NCBI GenBank assembly: GCA_021029095.1
Contig: JAJOHG010000031.1
Location: forward strand, 305,564-369,563
Direction: 5' to 3'
DNA: 64,000 bases
Source: Phellopilus nigrolimitatus
Lineage: Eukaryota; Basidiomycota; Agaricomycetes; Hymenochaetales; Hymenochaetaceae
A model generated the notes under the pieces. That model was not told where the DNA came from. It saw only the letters and a program-made list of their open reading frames with translations, and did no database searches. Below are positions 24,989-38,000 of this stretch, piece after piece. Within the stretch, counting starts at the first letter, position 1. Each line of letters opens with the position of its first letter. A program made the translations under genes and the position numbers.

Positions 24989-25551
24989 GCCACTGAACTC
25001 ATTACAGCTGATAGTGTATGGTCTACGACCTAAATCTTGTTTTCAATTGCAGCTATTGTCATGTCTACGTCTTAAATTGTTTTTTGCCATGAATTCCAAC
25101 GTGATCGAAGACAAAACGTAGCGAACGCGTTGTCCAGGGCTATGACCGGATATATACCAAACTCTTGTGATTATCTTTTCGAGACTATTATAGCATGTAG
25201 ACATTGTGGAAAGGTAGACGCATAATTCCAGTGTACGCGGAGGGGAACGGTCCCGCCGCGAAGTCTCCGGACCGTACTCGTGCATCATGTACAATAAAAG
25301 CGGAAAAAACACGGGATGGCTGGGGCTATGTCCTGCTGATTAAGAATAAATAAGAATACTGAAATTGAGGCGGAAAATGCGCTGAGCAGTGAATGAGGAT
25401 ACATATATTGTAGTCACAGACTTATTTGCCTCCGAGGATTGCGGACTTCGGTTGCGCGTCGATCGTCGCGTGGCGACAATCACCGCGATACTTGATATCC
25501 CAAACTCGTTGATCAAAAGTATTTTCATCGAGTAATGCGACGTTGATTCCC
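24989..25551. other. K4-K5 spacer with class A promoter of K5
   Basis: No gene. The class A module is at 25441-25477 and the K1-like segment ATCCCAAACTCGTTGATCAA at 25498-25517, ahead of the K5 ATG. Confidence 0.5.
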
Positions 25552-26667
25552 ATGGTCGAGACGACTGTAAGTTGCTCTTACGCTCGGTAATAATTTCTGT
25601 TAGCTCATGCCTTATGATAGCCCACCAATGCCATTGCCGAAGTGACAGTCAATGGGCTTGCTACAGATGCGTCTGGAAAAGCAGTACCCCTCATATTTCG
25701 CAGAGGCATGCCGAATCCCTCCAGAGGAATTCTCAAATCAAGACGCAAAAAAATAATGCGTCCAGAGCCCAAACGGCCGCCTTCAACGCTTCCACCTCCT
25801 GGTAATGCACGGCTTACGCTTACGCAGTCTAAGAAGTTATCACATGGGCGGTGCGGGTGTACGTCTCTGGTCAAAACAGACGCTCTGACATCTCCTGGGC
25901 CTGACGCTACATCTGCAATGGAGAATCAAGAGCTCCCGCCTCTTTGTATCAAACTTGCGTTACCGGGGATGTCGTACCGGCTCTCGAAAGAAGCATGGTG
26001 TTATGAAGAGATGGAGAAACTGCAGGGAATTGCGATTCCAAGATGCTATGGTTGGTTTGAAGCCGAGCTTGAGGAGGGCTGGGATATCGAGGCAACTAAA
26101 GTTGTCAATGACGACGGCGACGAGGACGACGACGACGTCGACAACAACAATGACAGCTATGAGGACGGCTATGATGACAGTGATAACAGCGACACCAAGT
26201 CTAGCAGCGACGAGGAGTTCGAACGGCCGCCGCGGAATCCACAGAAGATGCGTCTCAAGTCGTCGAAAGTCATATCTATATTGCTCCTCGAGGAGCTCGG
26301 CGAGAGACTTATCGATGTGAAGGAGTATCCACGATCAATGAGGTGCGACCGACCTAGTAATTCTACATGAGACCTTTTCTAAATGAATGTCGTATGTCAT
26401 TTGTATGGCATCACCTGCAGGGACGACATTTACGCGGTCTACGAGGACGTATGCGATATGGGCATCGAGCACAGAGACTATCGACCGCAGAATGTCTTGC
26501 GCGCTGCACGATGCCCGCCGGGATTTCCCTCTCTTAGGTGTCCGAAACACAATTGCGAACACCAGTGGCGCATCATTGATTTCCACATAGCACGCAAGAC
26601 AGGTTGTCTGCCATCATTTCTTATCTATGGTCCTAGAAGTCATCTCATCGACGAGTTCAAAGTTTAG
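25552..26667 (+). CDS. Protein-kinase-like protein K5
   Basis: Exon 1 MVETT (15 nt), exon 2 from 25621 (PTNAIAEVTVNGLATDASG), exon 3 near 26420. The total span, 1116 bases, is the same as K1, and the proteins are nearly the same except in the acidic insert. Motifs: LCIKLALPG, KEAWCYEEMEKLQG, IPRCYGWFEAELEEGW, Asp/Asn-rich insert (about 26105-26215), SILLLEELGERL, catalytic loop HRDYRPQNVL (a canonical HRD here), CPKHNCEH, WRIIDFHIA. The frame is intact. Likely the best candidate in the cluster for an active enzyme. The 3' flank is also homologous to the K1 3' flank. Confidence 0.75.
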
Positions 26668-27798
26668 CTTGCGTTTTCCGCAGGGCATATGTACGAATAT
26701 AAATCAGTCTGTAGACTCCAGTTGATACTTAGAATGTTTCACGACCTAATTCTTATTTATAAATCCTGCATTTCGCAGTACGAAATGGTCATTTTATAAC
26801 GTAGTCTGCGCATGAGGAAGACGGTCGCATATAGAATTAAACTTCTATCGACGATTCTGATGAGGCATCAAGACCAAAACGTGCTCGGCATATCCATATA
26901 TGAAGCCTACCAATTATGAAGTATATCAGTTAGGGATGTATAAGTCGTACGCCTACTCTGTAAGGGGAAGCTTAAGAATCGTGGAGTTCCAAATCTATGT
27001 ACAGCATCATTATCCGTATACAACAAGCGTGTGGATGAAGACACCAGGTGACAGCTTCCTACGTCTGTGGCTTTATGAGCAAATACGGGTGCCGATATCG
27101 AGGCGGAAAATGAAGGACGGCCAGCGGTTCCCCACCTCCACAGATCTCACTTACGTTTACATCGACCTGCTCTTGGATCTACTTGGAGCCATTTGCTTCC
27201 GCCGCGGAATTCGCCACACGATGATCGACACTCTCATAAAAGATTATTTCGATGAACATCCAGATATGTACTTGGCATGTCCACCAAGGAAGCCTACGGA
27301 TCTGAAGTCGTCCAAGTAGACATATGCAGCTCTAGGTCGCCGCAGCAGTCGTTTGAAACAGTGTAACAAAACTCGTAATTTGCATTGAAAGAGCGCTCGC
27401 GACACAGTAATAATAATAATACTTCAGACATTCATCTCCTACAAGTCGAAGGCCGTGCCCAGGTCTACTGAAGTCCGCCCCCCAAAATTGAATGCACATG
27501 GATGCAAGGAGGTTTATGAGTGCAGGTCCGTTGTGGCTGGCCATCCATGACACGAGGCTCGCAAGATTGTCTGCTCTAATCCGAGGTCATTTCACATACT
27601 AAAATGTATGCCTATTTCAAACTAACTGCATACGCTGAAATAAGCGCAATTCATAGCCTGCTTTTTCACGGGAGAGCTTCATCCTCACATTTGAAAGCGA
27701 AGTAGACTTTATGCGTCTAATTCATACAACAATCGTCGCATATACCAGTACACACAAGGCAAAGCTAGATATTCGAAGGCGAAGGCAGAGTGATGAAG
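26668..27798. repeat. Decayed copy of the K1-amidotransferase junction, then eIF3l 3' flank
   Basis: Bases 26668-27260 parallel the minus strand from 14460 to about 13980: shared CTTATTTATAAATCCTGCAT, GCTCGGCATA, CCACCTCC..AGATCTC and a weak class A module near 27190-27230. The amidotransferase itself is absent. The 139-codon open frame 26900-27319 falls inside this decayed repeat and is not supported as a gene. The rest up to 27798 is unremarkable. Confidence 0.55.
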
Positions 27799-30003
27799 CT
27801 AAGAAGAGACCTTGCCCCAGGTCACCTTCGGCTTTGCTGACGCCGCCGGTGCAGCAGCCGGTGCAGCATCCCCCGCAGGAGCCGCCGCCACGGTGGTGGG
27901 TTTTGCGTTCGGCGCCGGGAGCGGACTCTCGCGCAGTGAAGTGAGCACGCGTTGTGCATGCTCCGTGTTGCGGATGAACCACCCTGCGTACCGCCGTCCG
28001 ACCGTCGCCTCGACGATGTGTACCATATTCTGTACTCGGCGTAAGTAGCTGAAAAAACTAAGTCAAGAAAGGATGGAACAGACCTCGTCGATCACGAAAT
28101 CGAGGTCGCTCGTCTTGACTACCTCGCCCTCCAGGAGACCGCGGCCCGTCTGGCCCGCCGGACCCGCCTGGCCACCCTCAGCGGGGATATTCGCAGAGGC
28201 GACACGCCCCACGCGCCGGCTGCACTGCTTGAGCACCATCAGGCGCTGCACCATCTCTTCCTCGTCCGCGTCGAGGAAGCCCGCGAGGCGGCGTGTGTCC
28301 AAGCTGGCGTACAGCTTCAAGAATCCACGCAGCGGTGCGGCGCCTGCCTGCGCGCGCACATCCGCGAGGAACAGCCCGAGGTGCCGCTGCACAGGCTCCG
28401 CAGGCGGGTCCGCCGCATATGCCGCGAGCGCGTCCACGTCCTCGAATGGCGGGGGCGTTGCCGCGATAAACTTCGGGCACGCGTACACGAACAGCTCTTC
28501 GAACGCCGCGAGCGCGTCCGCATCCCCTGGCCCATTCGCACCCGTGATGCGCGCCATCCGCGCAACTTGTTCGCCGTACCGCTCGCGCACCGTCGCGAGC
28601 ACGTTGTCGTCCAGACGGTTCGGTGCGAGCGCCGTGCACAGCGCGAAGAGCGCGTACATGCGATCTGCGGTTTTGTTGATCTGGTCGTACTGGTACGAGC
28701 GCGTGTGGAAGCGCCGCATGCGCGAAATGAAGTTGAGGATCGCGACGAAGATGCGCGTCGCGTCCGGGTAGCGCCGCAGAGCAATGTAGCAGAACCCGAC
28801 GTAGTAGTACGTCGAGACGTGGCATGCCGTCACACGCGTCAGCGGCGCCTTCTGTGCAAGCTCGACGTTCTCCATGACTTTGAGCGCCAGTGTGAAGTCT
28901 CCAAGCAAGACGTGCACGCGCAGCAGACAGATTATACTGAAGTACCCCAGCATGCGGTACAGTGGGCGCTGCCCGTACTCTCCCACGAGTGCACTTACCT
29001 CCTCCGCGCTCTTTCCCTCCCGCGTCGCAACAAGGTATTCGTTGATTTTCGACTTTTGGATGAGCGAGTACAGCACGTTGAGCACGCTGTAGCAGCTCCA
29101 TACCTGGCTCCCGTCTGCGAGCATGAGAAGCTCCTCCTCGGACTTGTTCTTCACCTTCGAGCGCCAGACGGAGAACGACTGGAACTGGTAGATGAACTCG
29201 TCGAGAATGTCCCAGAGCCACTGGTCGGGCAACTCGTGGGAAACAGGGCCGTCCGAGTCTATGCATGCAGACGGATCAGCAATAAGCTACACCGCGGTGA
29301 GCTGGGTACGCACTCAGGAGGTAGTTGAACAATTCGCAACTGTTCTCGTATGAATGGAACCGGTCATCGATGTCAGGCGAGAGGCGCGAGTAGACGTGTC
29401 GGTAGTAGAGCTCGCGATAGAGAATGAGGAATATCGGGTCTAAACCCCGCTATTAGATCCAGTGTGAAGAAGTTCGCCGATGGCATACGCACCGTCGTTC
29501 ACAAGAGGAGCGATGACCTCCGCCTCCGGCCACTCCGTCTTCGCGTAGTATTTTTCGGTCAGCCTGTTCCACCCGCTCTCATACGCCACGCTTATTTGCT
29601 CGAGGTTGTTGTTCATCACCGCTTGGTGGAAGTGCACGATAAACTGGCGGACACATTCATTTCGGTGTCAATTTAGTTCCAGATTGTATGGATGCTGCAC
29701 GCACCCTCTTCACGACGTCGGGGATCTGCGCAAAGGCGGCCTGCTGCGCCATCTGCTGCTGCATCGCTGCGAGCGTCGCGCTGTCTATCTGCGACTGCGC
29801 TGCAAGTGCCCGCACGCTCCCAAAGTCAGTCATCCTGGTACAACCCATACATGTATGCGCTTGAGGGGCTACGCACCGTCATCGTAGACGCCGTTCTGGA
29901 CGTAGCTGCCGAGGGCATGGCTGAGGTCGACGTCCTGCAGCTCCTCGTCGAGCTCAACGTCAGTCGCCCAGACAGGCATACGCTGTTGAGATGCCTCAGC
30001 CAT
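27799..30003 (-). CDS. eif3l: Translation initiation factor eIF3 subunit L
   Basis: Subunit of the eIF3 scaffold that binds the 40S ribosome in the cytoplasm. Start at 30003 (an in-frame TAA lies six bases upstream): [20 protein letters not shown], then VYDD spliced through acceptor CTTGCAG to [15 protein letters not shown]. Conserved eIF3L blocks: [94 protein letters not shown] and the PCI-type end [19 protein letters not shown]. An Ala/Pro-rich C-terminal tail (about 40 residues) is unusual compared with animal eIF3L. At least six exons. Baker's yeast lacks this subunit, while basidiomycetes keep the larger eIF3. Divergent from the polymerase gene. Confidence 0.95.
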
Positions 30004-30247
30004 CGTTTATGTTTGACTGGCGAACAGGCGGGGACGTATTTTGTGAACTTGGCCTTTCGGACGTCGTCGCTGTTCGTTGACGGAGAAAAAATACGCACGT
30101 CGGGGAAGAGAAGGAAATTTGTTCACACGAATACAAAACGTGTTCATTAAACTGACTTCTTGTAAGTGTGAGTAATAAGCTGCGCGTCGGCTGCGTCGAA
30201 ACCGCAAATGAGCGCCTCAGGCTCTGTGCTGTCCTTCGCTCGAACGC
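30004..30247. promoter_or_regulatory. Short divergent promoter, eIF3l and non-canonical poly(A) polymerase
   Basis: Only 244 bases separate the two divergent start codons if the upstream ATG of the polymerase gene is used (346 with the internal one), so both genes must share this control region. No TATA box was seen. Confidence 0.45.
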
Positions 30248-33200
30248 ATGCGCTTCGTTCGCGCGTTCTCGACGACGATATCCCGCAGAAGGCAGTTGAT
30301 TTATGAGCTCCCCATCTTCCTCTTGAACATCCAACTGTTCACCACGAAAATGCCCAGGGACCTCCCGCGGTACCATCCTCGCATCCGCTCTGACATTAAG
30401 GCGGTCTTCCGGGTGCGTTTCCTAATAAAACTGTCACTCACAACGCCCGTGCTAAATAGCGCTATGTGTGCCCTAGGCTTTCGAACCCGACGAGGAGTAC
30501 AGCAAAGCGCGTGCCGAGGCGTTTGGCCGCCTACAGGAACTCGTGCGGGCTATCGACAGCGGTGCAGAATATGAGCTCATGGATGTCAGCTTCTGCCTAC
30601 TGGACGGCGCGGCCAATCCGTACAACTTGCCGCTGGAATGCATCATCATCGTGAGCCATCTCCTGTCTCTTCATATAAGCTTGCTCGTGATTCATTGACG
30701 TGTGGACTGTCAGGACAAGACGCGCCCGGAGGGCCTAGCGCCGTCCTTCGGGAACGCATCGCCCCCCTTGCCGTATGATGCTATGTGAGTACCCACTCGA
30801 TTCGTCGCGCACGCCGAGACGAACTAACAATACCCAGCGCGCTCACGCGCTTTCTGGGCGCGCATGGCTTCGAGGGGACACTCGTCGATACGAAACCGGA
30901 CCTGATTGGGTTCAACCCGGAATCGAACGACCTGCACACCAAGCCTGCGCCCATGCCACCCGAACCACCATGGGGGGCCGCGGGTCTTCCGGCCCACTTC
31001 CGGCCATTCTCCGCGCTGTACCCTGTGCTCCCTCCAGTCCTGCGCATCAGACCGCAGCACGCCGAAGAGCCGGAGGTGCTCCTCAGCCCGGCGCACCCGT
31101 CCCACCTTCTGCGCTGGGCGCTTGCTCGGGATACGTGTCAAACATACCCATCATTTGCTGTGACGTCTTCCTTGTTCTGGTTGTGGCTCCGCTCGTGGGG
31201 CATTGCACATCTCTCTCCCTCGACTTGCGCGTTTTTGCTTCTGAGTTTCTATCAGGTGACATTATTTTTGACTTTTCTGCTTTTTTACGGAGAAAAAGTC
31301 GCGGAATTCTGACTGGCTTAACCATTCAGGAAAAATATAAGACGGGGTCGCTCAATTCTAAGGGCTCTATACCTGAGGGCTCTACGACTGATAGCCCCGA
31401 AAATCAATTGTCTCAGGAAACCTCTGAGAAAATTTCTACGGTAAACGTTCCAGTTCCTGCTACCGAGACACCACCACCCACTTTATGGACGAGGCAAGAT
31501 TCCGACCCCGAGCCAAAGTATCACAAGCTAGAGGTCCCACACGTTGCCGCATTCAGAGATCCAGGTATAGATCAACTCGGGCCGCAGCTTCTAAATGTTT
31601 TAAAGTAAGCTCCCATTCATCGCTACCTCTACTTGGCAGACTTACTCCTTCTCCTTCGTCCTCGTTAACCAACTGCCTACTGTTTGCGATGTTTAAAATA
31701 CAAAGCTTCTGGGCAACGCAGAGTCACATCTCCAACTCGTGCGTGTTCAATCTCCTTGCAGGAGCGCCCGTCCCACGCGTTCGTAAGTACCGCGGCCGCG
31801 CGCGCGATTTTGAAGAAAGTAAGGTGATGGCGCTCCTGCGGCAGAAAGCCGAAGCGGCCATGAAGTCGGGGTCGAACAGCAACTCAGGCACACAACCGGT
31901 GTTCTGGGAATACAACCCGCTCGTGTTGAGCGACCCATTCGTGCCGCAGCATGTATGTACTCGTCTTTTTTGTTTTCTCATGTCCCAATCTTGTCCTCGT
32001 TGTATGTCTACCTGTTCGAATCCTTTTCTTTGTGAATTGCTTATTTACTTACTGAAATGTTGCTTCTCCCTATGCGGAAAAGAACCTGACACATTCCGTG
32101 ACAAAACATGCTATGCAGCTCATGATGCGGAAAGCCGTATCGACGTTCGCGAAGGTCAAGACGGCGCACCCAATCACGGAAATTTTCGGCGAGCAATTGC
32201 AGCCTTTCATCAAAATAAGGGAGTGCAGACGCTCGTTCCTTGGCTGCTCCGCTGCGCTGCCATCACTCGATTTACGACGCATGTACCACTCAAGGGTCAC
32301 CGAGGGAAACGTAATGGCTCGAGATAATGGCAATTTCTTTCGGGTATGCAAAGTTCTCTGTCTTCAGAGTTCGAGAGTCTCATCTGTGTGTTTACGCCGT
32401 CAGACCCCTCGAGTTCCGCAGGCAGTGCTAAATGCACGCTCTAAGACACTGCAGCGTGTGCAGAACGTGATCCAGGAGAAGTACGGGCAGCGGTATAGAG
32501 TCGAATGTTTCGGCAGCACACGATACGGCGTCGACTCCGCATCGAGCGACCTTGATTTAGTTGTTCTGGTGAATTTTAGAAAACATGTTCTCGCCTGGTC
32601 TGATTTATTTAGCTGACGATGCACTCAGGACCCTGATCGGACGAACGGATTTACTCCGACTGTCGACGATGATGGGTTACCTCGTGAGTGATTCGGTTTT
32701 CTTCGCGTCGTCTGAAGTTTAATACTCTGACTGTTTAAGCGATTTACAACGTAAAGTTAGGTCTTCTGCACCCACACAAATATGCTTACTGACCTTTCTG
32801 GAATAGAGACTTGGGAAAGACCTTGGAAAAGGGTAGGTTCAGAATAAAGCGAGTGATTCCCTGGGCCTCTGTGCCGATAGGTTTGTCTGTCGAAATCGCC
32901 CTTCTCTCGCATCTGAACGAGTATTATAACACACGATTATGTTTTAGTTAAGCTTGAGGATCCATATACTCACATCAACTGCGACATCAACGTGAACGAT
33001 CAGCTTGGGCTCTTCAATACCATGCTCATTGCGAAGTACTGCGAGTTGTCGCCCATCCTGCAGCCGATGCTTGCAGCGATCAAGACATGGGCCAAGTCAC
33101 TCGGGTTGAATGACCCCTCCGGCGAGAAGGGGGCGGCGACCTTCAGCAGTTATGCTCTGACACTGATGACGATTGGCTTCCTGCAGGTAGAGTCAATCCT

Positions 33201-34561
33201 CCTTTAGTATGTGAATACGAAGGGGTTTTTGAACCGAGGCTTTGACGTCCAGACAAACGAACTGCTCCCGAACCTTCAGGCAGGCCTGACCCCATTACTG
33301 AATATGCCAGCCTCGCCCGTGGATGACGGCTTCTGGCTGCGCGCAAAGTCCGGAGAACGCGTGCGCTGCGATCCCCGATTCGATCACACGCCTGCATGGA
33401 CGGCGCCTGCTGACGCGAACATGAGCCTGCGGGATGCACTTACAGAATGGTTCAGGTACTGTCCGGTCGTCGAATGCGCCCTCATCTGTCCAGACTGCTA
33501 ATGTCGCTCATGGCAGATACTGGGGCCATCAGCATAGATATGCGTTTGATGTGGTAAGCATCCGGGAAGGTGGCGTTGTCCCCAGGTCCGTGAAAGTGGA
33601 ACCCACCGCGACTGTGAATTTACCTTCGAGGAGAAAAAGGAGAAATAAGGAGAATGATTCGAAAGGGAAAGAAAAGCGATCTGCTGAGGAAGCGAGAAAT
33701 CTCAAATTCTCTACGCCGAAGGCTGACGCAGACGAAAGTGCGCCCGTGCTTATTCTCTCTAGAAGTTCCACTACAATTCTTAAACATAAAATTTGACCGC
33801 AGATGATCAATATCCGATTGAAACGCTCACACTAAAGGAGGCTATGCAGGGTGGGGATCCCGTCGAAGCCGCGTTCGGAGAGCTCGGAGAAGCCGACATG
33901 AGTAAAGGCCGGCAGCCAGACACGTGGGCACTCAGCGCTTTGGTTGTCGCTGATCCATTCATCTTAACGAAGGTCAGACAAACAACGCCTCTTATATTAT
34001 TGATATATCGTGCTATATCGTGATTACCCATTGTAGAACGCGACGGGTGCCATCATAGCCAGAGCCGTCGAGCGCTTCAAGGAAGAGTGCCGTTGCGCGG
34101 TTCTTATCTTGGATGGCGGCGGGGAGTTTGACGAGCTGCTGGGCGATGGGGAGAATTATGGCACGGCCCGGAGGGGGCATACGCGGCGGCGGGGTTCGGC
34201 ACCAATTTTGAGAGGTAAAAGGGGGTCGCCAGGGCAAGGTCAGGGGCAAGGCCAGCAGAAGGACAAGAATAAGAATGAGGGAAATGATATGAACCGAGGC
34301 CAGAACCAAGACCAGCGCGGAGATCGAAGTAATAGCCAGAGCCGCAGCCAGAGCCGGAACCAAGACCAGCAACAAAAGCAAAAACGGACCCGGAGCCACA
34401 GCCCGGTCAAGGACCGCCCGAGCAGTAAGGGTGTAGATGGCAAGGGTAAAGACTATGTCACTGCTGGACGCGGAGGGGGCAGAGGAGGCAGGGGGAGAAA
34501 AGGAAGAGGACAGAGTGCTCCGCCGGTGAGAGCACGAACGCCATCCGAGGCTGCAGCCTGA
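30248..34561 (+). CDS. Non-canonical poly(A)/poly(U) polymerase (Cid1/Trf4-like nucleotidyltransferase)
   Basis: Predicted to add nucleotides to RNA 3' ends. Core seen at about 32420-33520: nucleotidyltransferase motif FGSTRYGVDSASSDLDLVV (GS and two Asp), third Asp in HINCDINVND, helical IAKYCELSPILQPMLAAIKT, AATFSSYALTLMTIGFLQ, and the PAP-associated end WFRYWGHQHRYAFDVVSIRE then WALSALVVADPFI. The N-terminal section (about 30480-31140, FEPDEEYSKARAEAFGRLQE ... PYNLPLECIIID) is unrecognised. The C-terminus is low complexity, Gln/Asn/Arg-Ser then RGG-rich. From 30248 the protein begins with FVRAFSTTISRRR, which looks like a mitochondrial presequence; the alternative ATG at 30350 would remove it. 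Introns are many and the 31140-31760 region is uncertain. Confidence 0.8.
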
Positions 34562-34784
34562 GCAGCGTTCGAATTTGGCAATATATTCAATTTGTTTACG
34601 TGTACACGTTTCTTAGTAAGATGGATATGCTAGCCCGACGATTATCGAGATTATAATTCATGTCTATGTTACTTCTCGGGTATTATAATGACATTCCTGG
34701 ATTGGATGCAGCTTGTGTATACCACATTGATCTCTTAGTGTTTAAACGGACGGGCTTATTGCAGTTATTCTGCTTTGCTGTTCT

Positions 34785-35003
34785 GTGAGCCACCTTTGCA
34801 CTGTGGACTTTCCCCTGCAGAGTACAGACCGAATATCCATCGAAGACGACGAGAGTCTATGTGGCCGTTTCGCAGAATTGTTTACCAAGTATGGTTTCGA
34901 TTTTTCAAAACAATTCTACGAACAATATCCTTTCAGTCGGATCCCACTCGGAGATCAATGTTCGTTTGTTTCATTCGTGTTACATAAATGGTCAGTCAAT
35001 TAC
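34785..35003 (+). CDS. Fragment of an unknown gene, left of the inserted element
   Basis: After an acceptor-like CCCCTGCAG at 34814-34822 the frame reads STDRISIEDDESLCGRFAEL, then FTKYGFDFSKQFYEQYPF and FVLHKWSVNY, ending exactly at the inverted repeat of the 3.26-kb element. The codons look protein-like. No family is recognised. Joined directly to the right flank (38259 on) the frame stays open, so this may be one host gene split by the insertion; that join is inference. Confidence 0.3.
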
Positions 35004-38000
35004 TGTCGGAAAAATCCGGAGTGAATTGCAATGGATTATAATTCATTATAATGCCTTAACTTAGAAGCCCAATTATAATTATAGAGATACTTTGTAATGA
35101 CATAGCGAAACATTGTAATGCAGTTACAATTTCAATTGTAATTGGCTTACAACAATGATTATAATCAAATTACCGACTACGTTCTATAACAACAAAATAA
35201 ACATTTCTTTAACGTTACCGGCTTTATTCGCCACAAGTTTATTACTTTACTGTTGAGGTATTACATAATCTACCATTTTTACAATTATTATTCGTGGTTC
35301 GAACACAGGACCTACAGTACTTAAGAACACATATTACATAATTTACACATTAAAACCACTCTGCCAGAGAGCCTTTACACACAATCTTCGTTCATTATAT
35401 ATGACCCATTCTGAAGAAAAGAGCTAAGGTATAATTGATCCGTCGTAGACCCGGACCCATTTGCATGGGTATGAAATTATCAAAAATCAGACTCAAACTT
35501 GAGTATGACTTGGACCGTGGGCCGGGTCAGGCGGGTCCCGGGTCTCTGGATGGGTATGGAGGGTAAGCTTTGGGGCACTTTACATTTTGTTTTAGTTTAG
35601 TTACATTTGATTTATTTTACAATATTGAGTAAAAGAGTAAACACCGTGCATACCTGCAGAACAGGCACCCACACAGATGAACACATTTCAAGCCCGAAGT
35701 CGACGGAGGACGAGGAGCCATGAGGCAGCGTTTGAACCAGAGTGAACTGACGACACCACCGAGGCCGATATCCTCGTAGAGCAGCTCATGGCTACGCTCG
35801 TCCGAGATCGTCGAGACGAACGCAGCAGGTTTGCGGATGAGCCCAAGCTCTTGCGCCCACTTGTAGTCCATCGGGATGACAGGCGGCTCGCGCTCCGGCT
35901 TCGGGCGGACTGCACCTCTCGCCACGAGTACGTTGCACGTCTCGCGGAGCACGTCCGGCAGGTCCTCGAACATCTCAGGAGCGACAATGCGGGTGGCTTT
36001 CATCGCCGCGTTCTTCGTGTCCACCGTCTCCATAAGCAAGTTTGCCATCGAGCCCGCGCGCCTGAACTGCACCTCTGTTGCGAACATCTTCGCGCACGTA
36101 CCAATAGCCCATGCAACGATGGGCTTGCGGACCTTGCCCAACTTAACGGCGTCGATCACGCGGTACTCCTCGATACCGCCAACCTCTCCAAGAAGAACGA
36201 GCATCTTGCAATCGGGGTCGGCCTCATAGCGCAGAAGGTGGTCAATAAAAGTCGAACCAGGGTAACGGTCCCCGCCAATTGCGATACCCTCGTAGGTGCT
36301 GTTCGTGACGAGCGAAAGGATGTTGTTGAGCTCGTTGAACATACCTCCAGATTTAGAGACGTAGCCGACGGAGCCTGCACGGTACAACTTTGATGCGATG
36401 ATGTTGTCCATCATACTGAACAGAAAAGCCGAAAATCAACAAATATTATTGAAATAACAAGACGAAGACGTACCCTCCAGAGTTACAGACCTTGAAGCAT
36501 CCGGCCTTGATACCACCAACAGTAGTGGGACCAACGATGAGGATATCCTCTTCTTTCGCAAGGTGCAGGATCTCGCGCGCGTGCCTCTCCGGCACACCCT
36601 CAGCAATAATAGCGACCTTCTTGATTTGACTCGAAAAACGCATGATGTCAAGTGTGCTACTGTAGACACTGCAGCTTGGTGCGAAGTTAATGACAACATC
36701 TGCATCCGGGTGCTTCTTCACAGCCTCCTCGACAGAGGTGTACACCAGCAGGAGTGCCGCTTTCGTTCCCCAGTAGAACTTCTGGATGTGATGGCTGCCG
36801 AAGGGATAGATCATCGCCGCAGCCAAGGGCGTGTCACGGCCACATGAATAGTCAAAGTCAAGCATGCCCTGAGTCGCGCGGGGCTGGAGACCATAGACAA
36901 GACTGCGCGTCTTTGCGTCGAAGGGACAGAACCATGGGCGCGTTGATCCCTTCTTGCCATCCGAGGAATGCACAATCTGGTCTCCAGCCCGCGTGCACTC
37001 CCCGGACGCGTATATCGTGCCAATCGAGGCCTCATCAGAGGCGCACCCCCGATGACCTTGCCGGGAGGAGGCGAGCCAGGCGCAGACGGCGGGATCGAAC
37101 GTGCGGAGTTCACACCTGATTTGCGGGCTGACTTGATGCCAAGTGCAATGGGGACAATCTCAGTGATGTGAGTGTACGGCCTGTACGCACGCCAAGAGAC
37201 TTGCCGAGGAAGTGCATCGCCTTAAGTCCTTCCTGGTAGTTCGGACCGCCGCGACGGACGAAGATCTTGACACTGTGCGCAATGAGGCCGGCCTTGTATT
37301 CTTTCAAAGCGCAAATGATACCCTTAAAAATAAGGCAACAAGCGTAAAGTTGGCAATACCACCACCAATGATGAGGATCTTGTCATCGGGCTTGGGCGAG
37401 CCGTGCAATAATCGTCTTCGTGTACTCGTGGCCCTCAGTCAAAGCGCCAGAGTACTCGCCGTAGCTAGCGAGCTCATGTGAAAAGCCGTGTGCAGCAATG
37501 GCATCAGAGTAGACAACGGAGGCACCTCCACCTAAAGTTTGAATTAGACGCTTTAAACCTCACTAGACATTTAATTGCGAAACTAACCAGAAGCCATGCC
37601 CAAATGCGGCCCTCCGGGTTGAGAACAGTCAACTTAAGAGAAGCACCAGTCGAGCCATCGAGCTTCCGGATGTAGGCCTCTTCTTTGGTGAGCTGTCTAC
37701 CGAGGGCCTCTGTCGGCACCAATGACTTTGGTCGTAGACGAGCCTTGAGTCGGGGCGGTGACACTCACGTCGCGAGCAATAGCCCACTTATGGCCGCAGA
37801 TGCTCTCGGAAGTCTGGTCGAGCTTCACGGCCATGTCGAGAAACTGAACGATGGGTTCAGCACCGTTCTCGCCATCGAGGGCGATGAGCGGGTTGATCTC
37901 GAGACAGGCAAAGTGGAGGTCGGCGTAAATGTGGGTGATGAGGTCAATGAGGATCTCGCATTTTCCTAGTGTCGTTGATGTGGGTGAGGAATGCGGATGC

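Noticed and set aside
26900..27319. 139-codon open frame after K5
   Set aside because: It lies in a decayed copy of a K spacer and amidotransferase promoter; the frame is not open in the homologous regions and has no motif.
28381..29328. 315-codon plus-strand open frame opposite eIF3l
   Set aside because: Shadow of the eIF3l coding strand, Arg/His-rich as expected for antisense of GC-rich codons.
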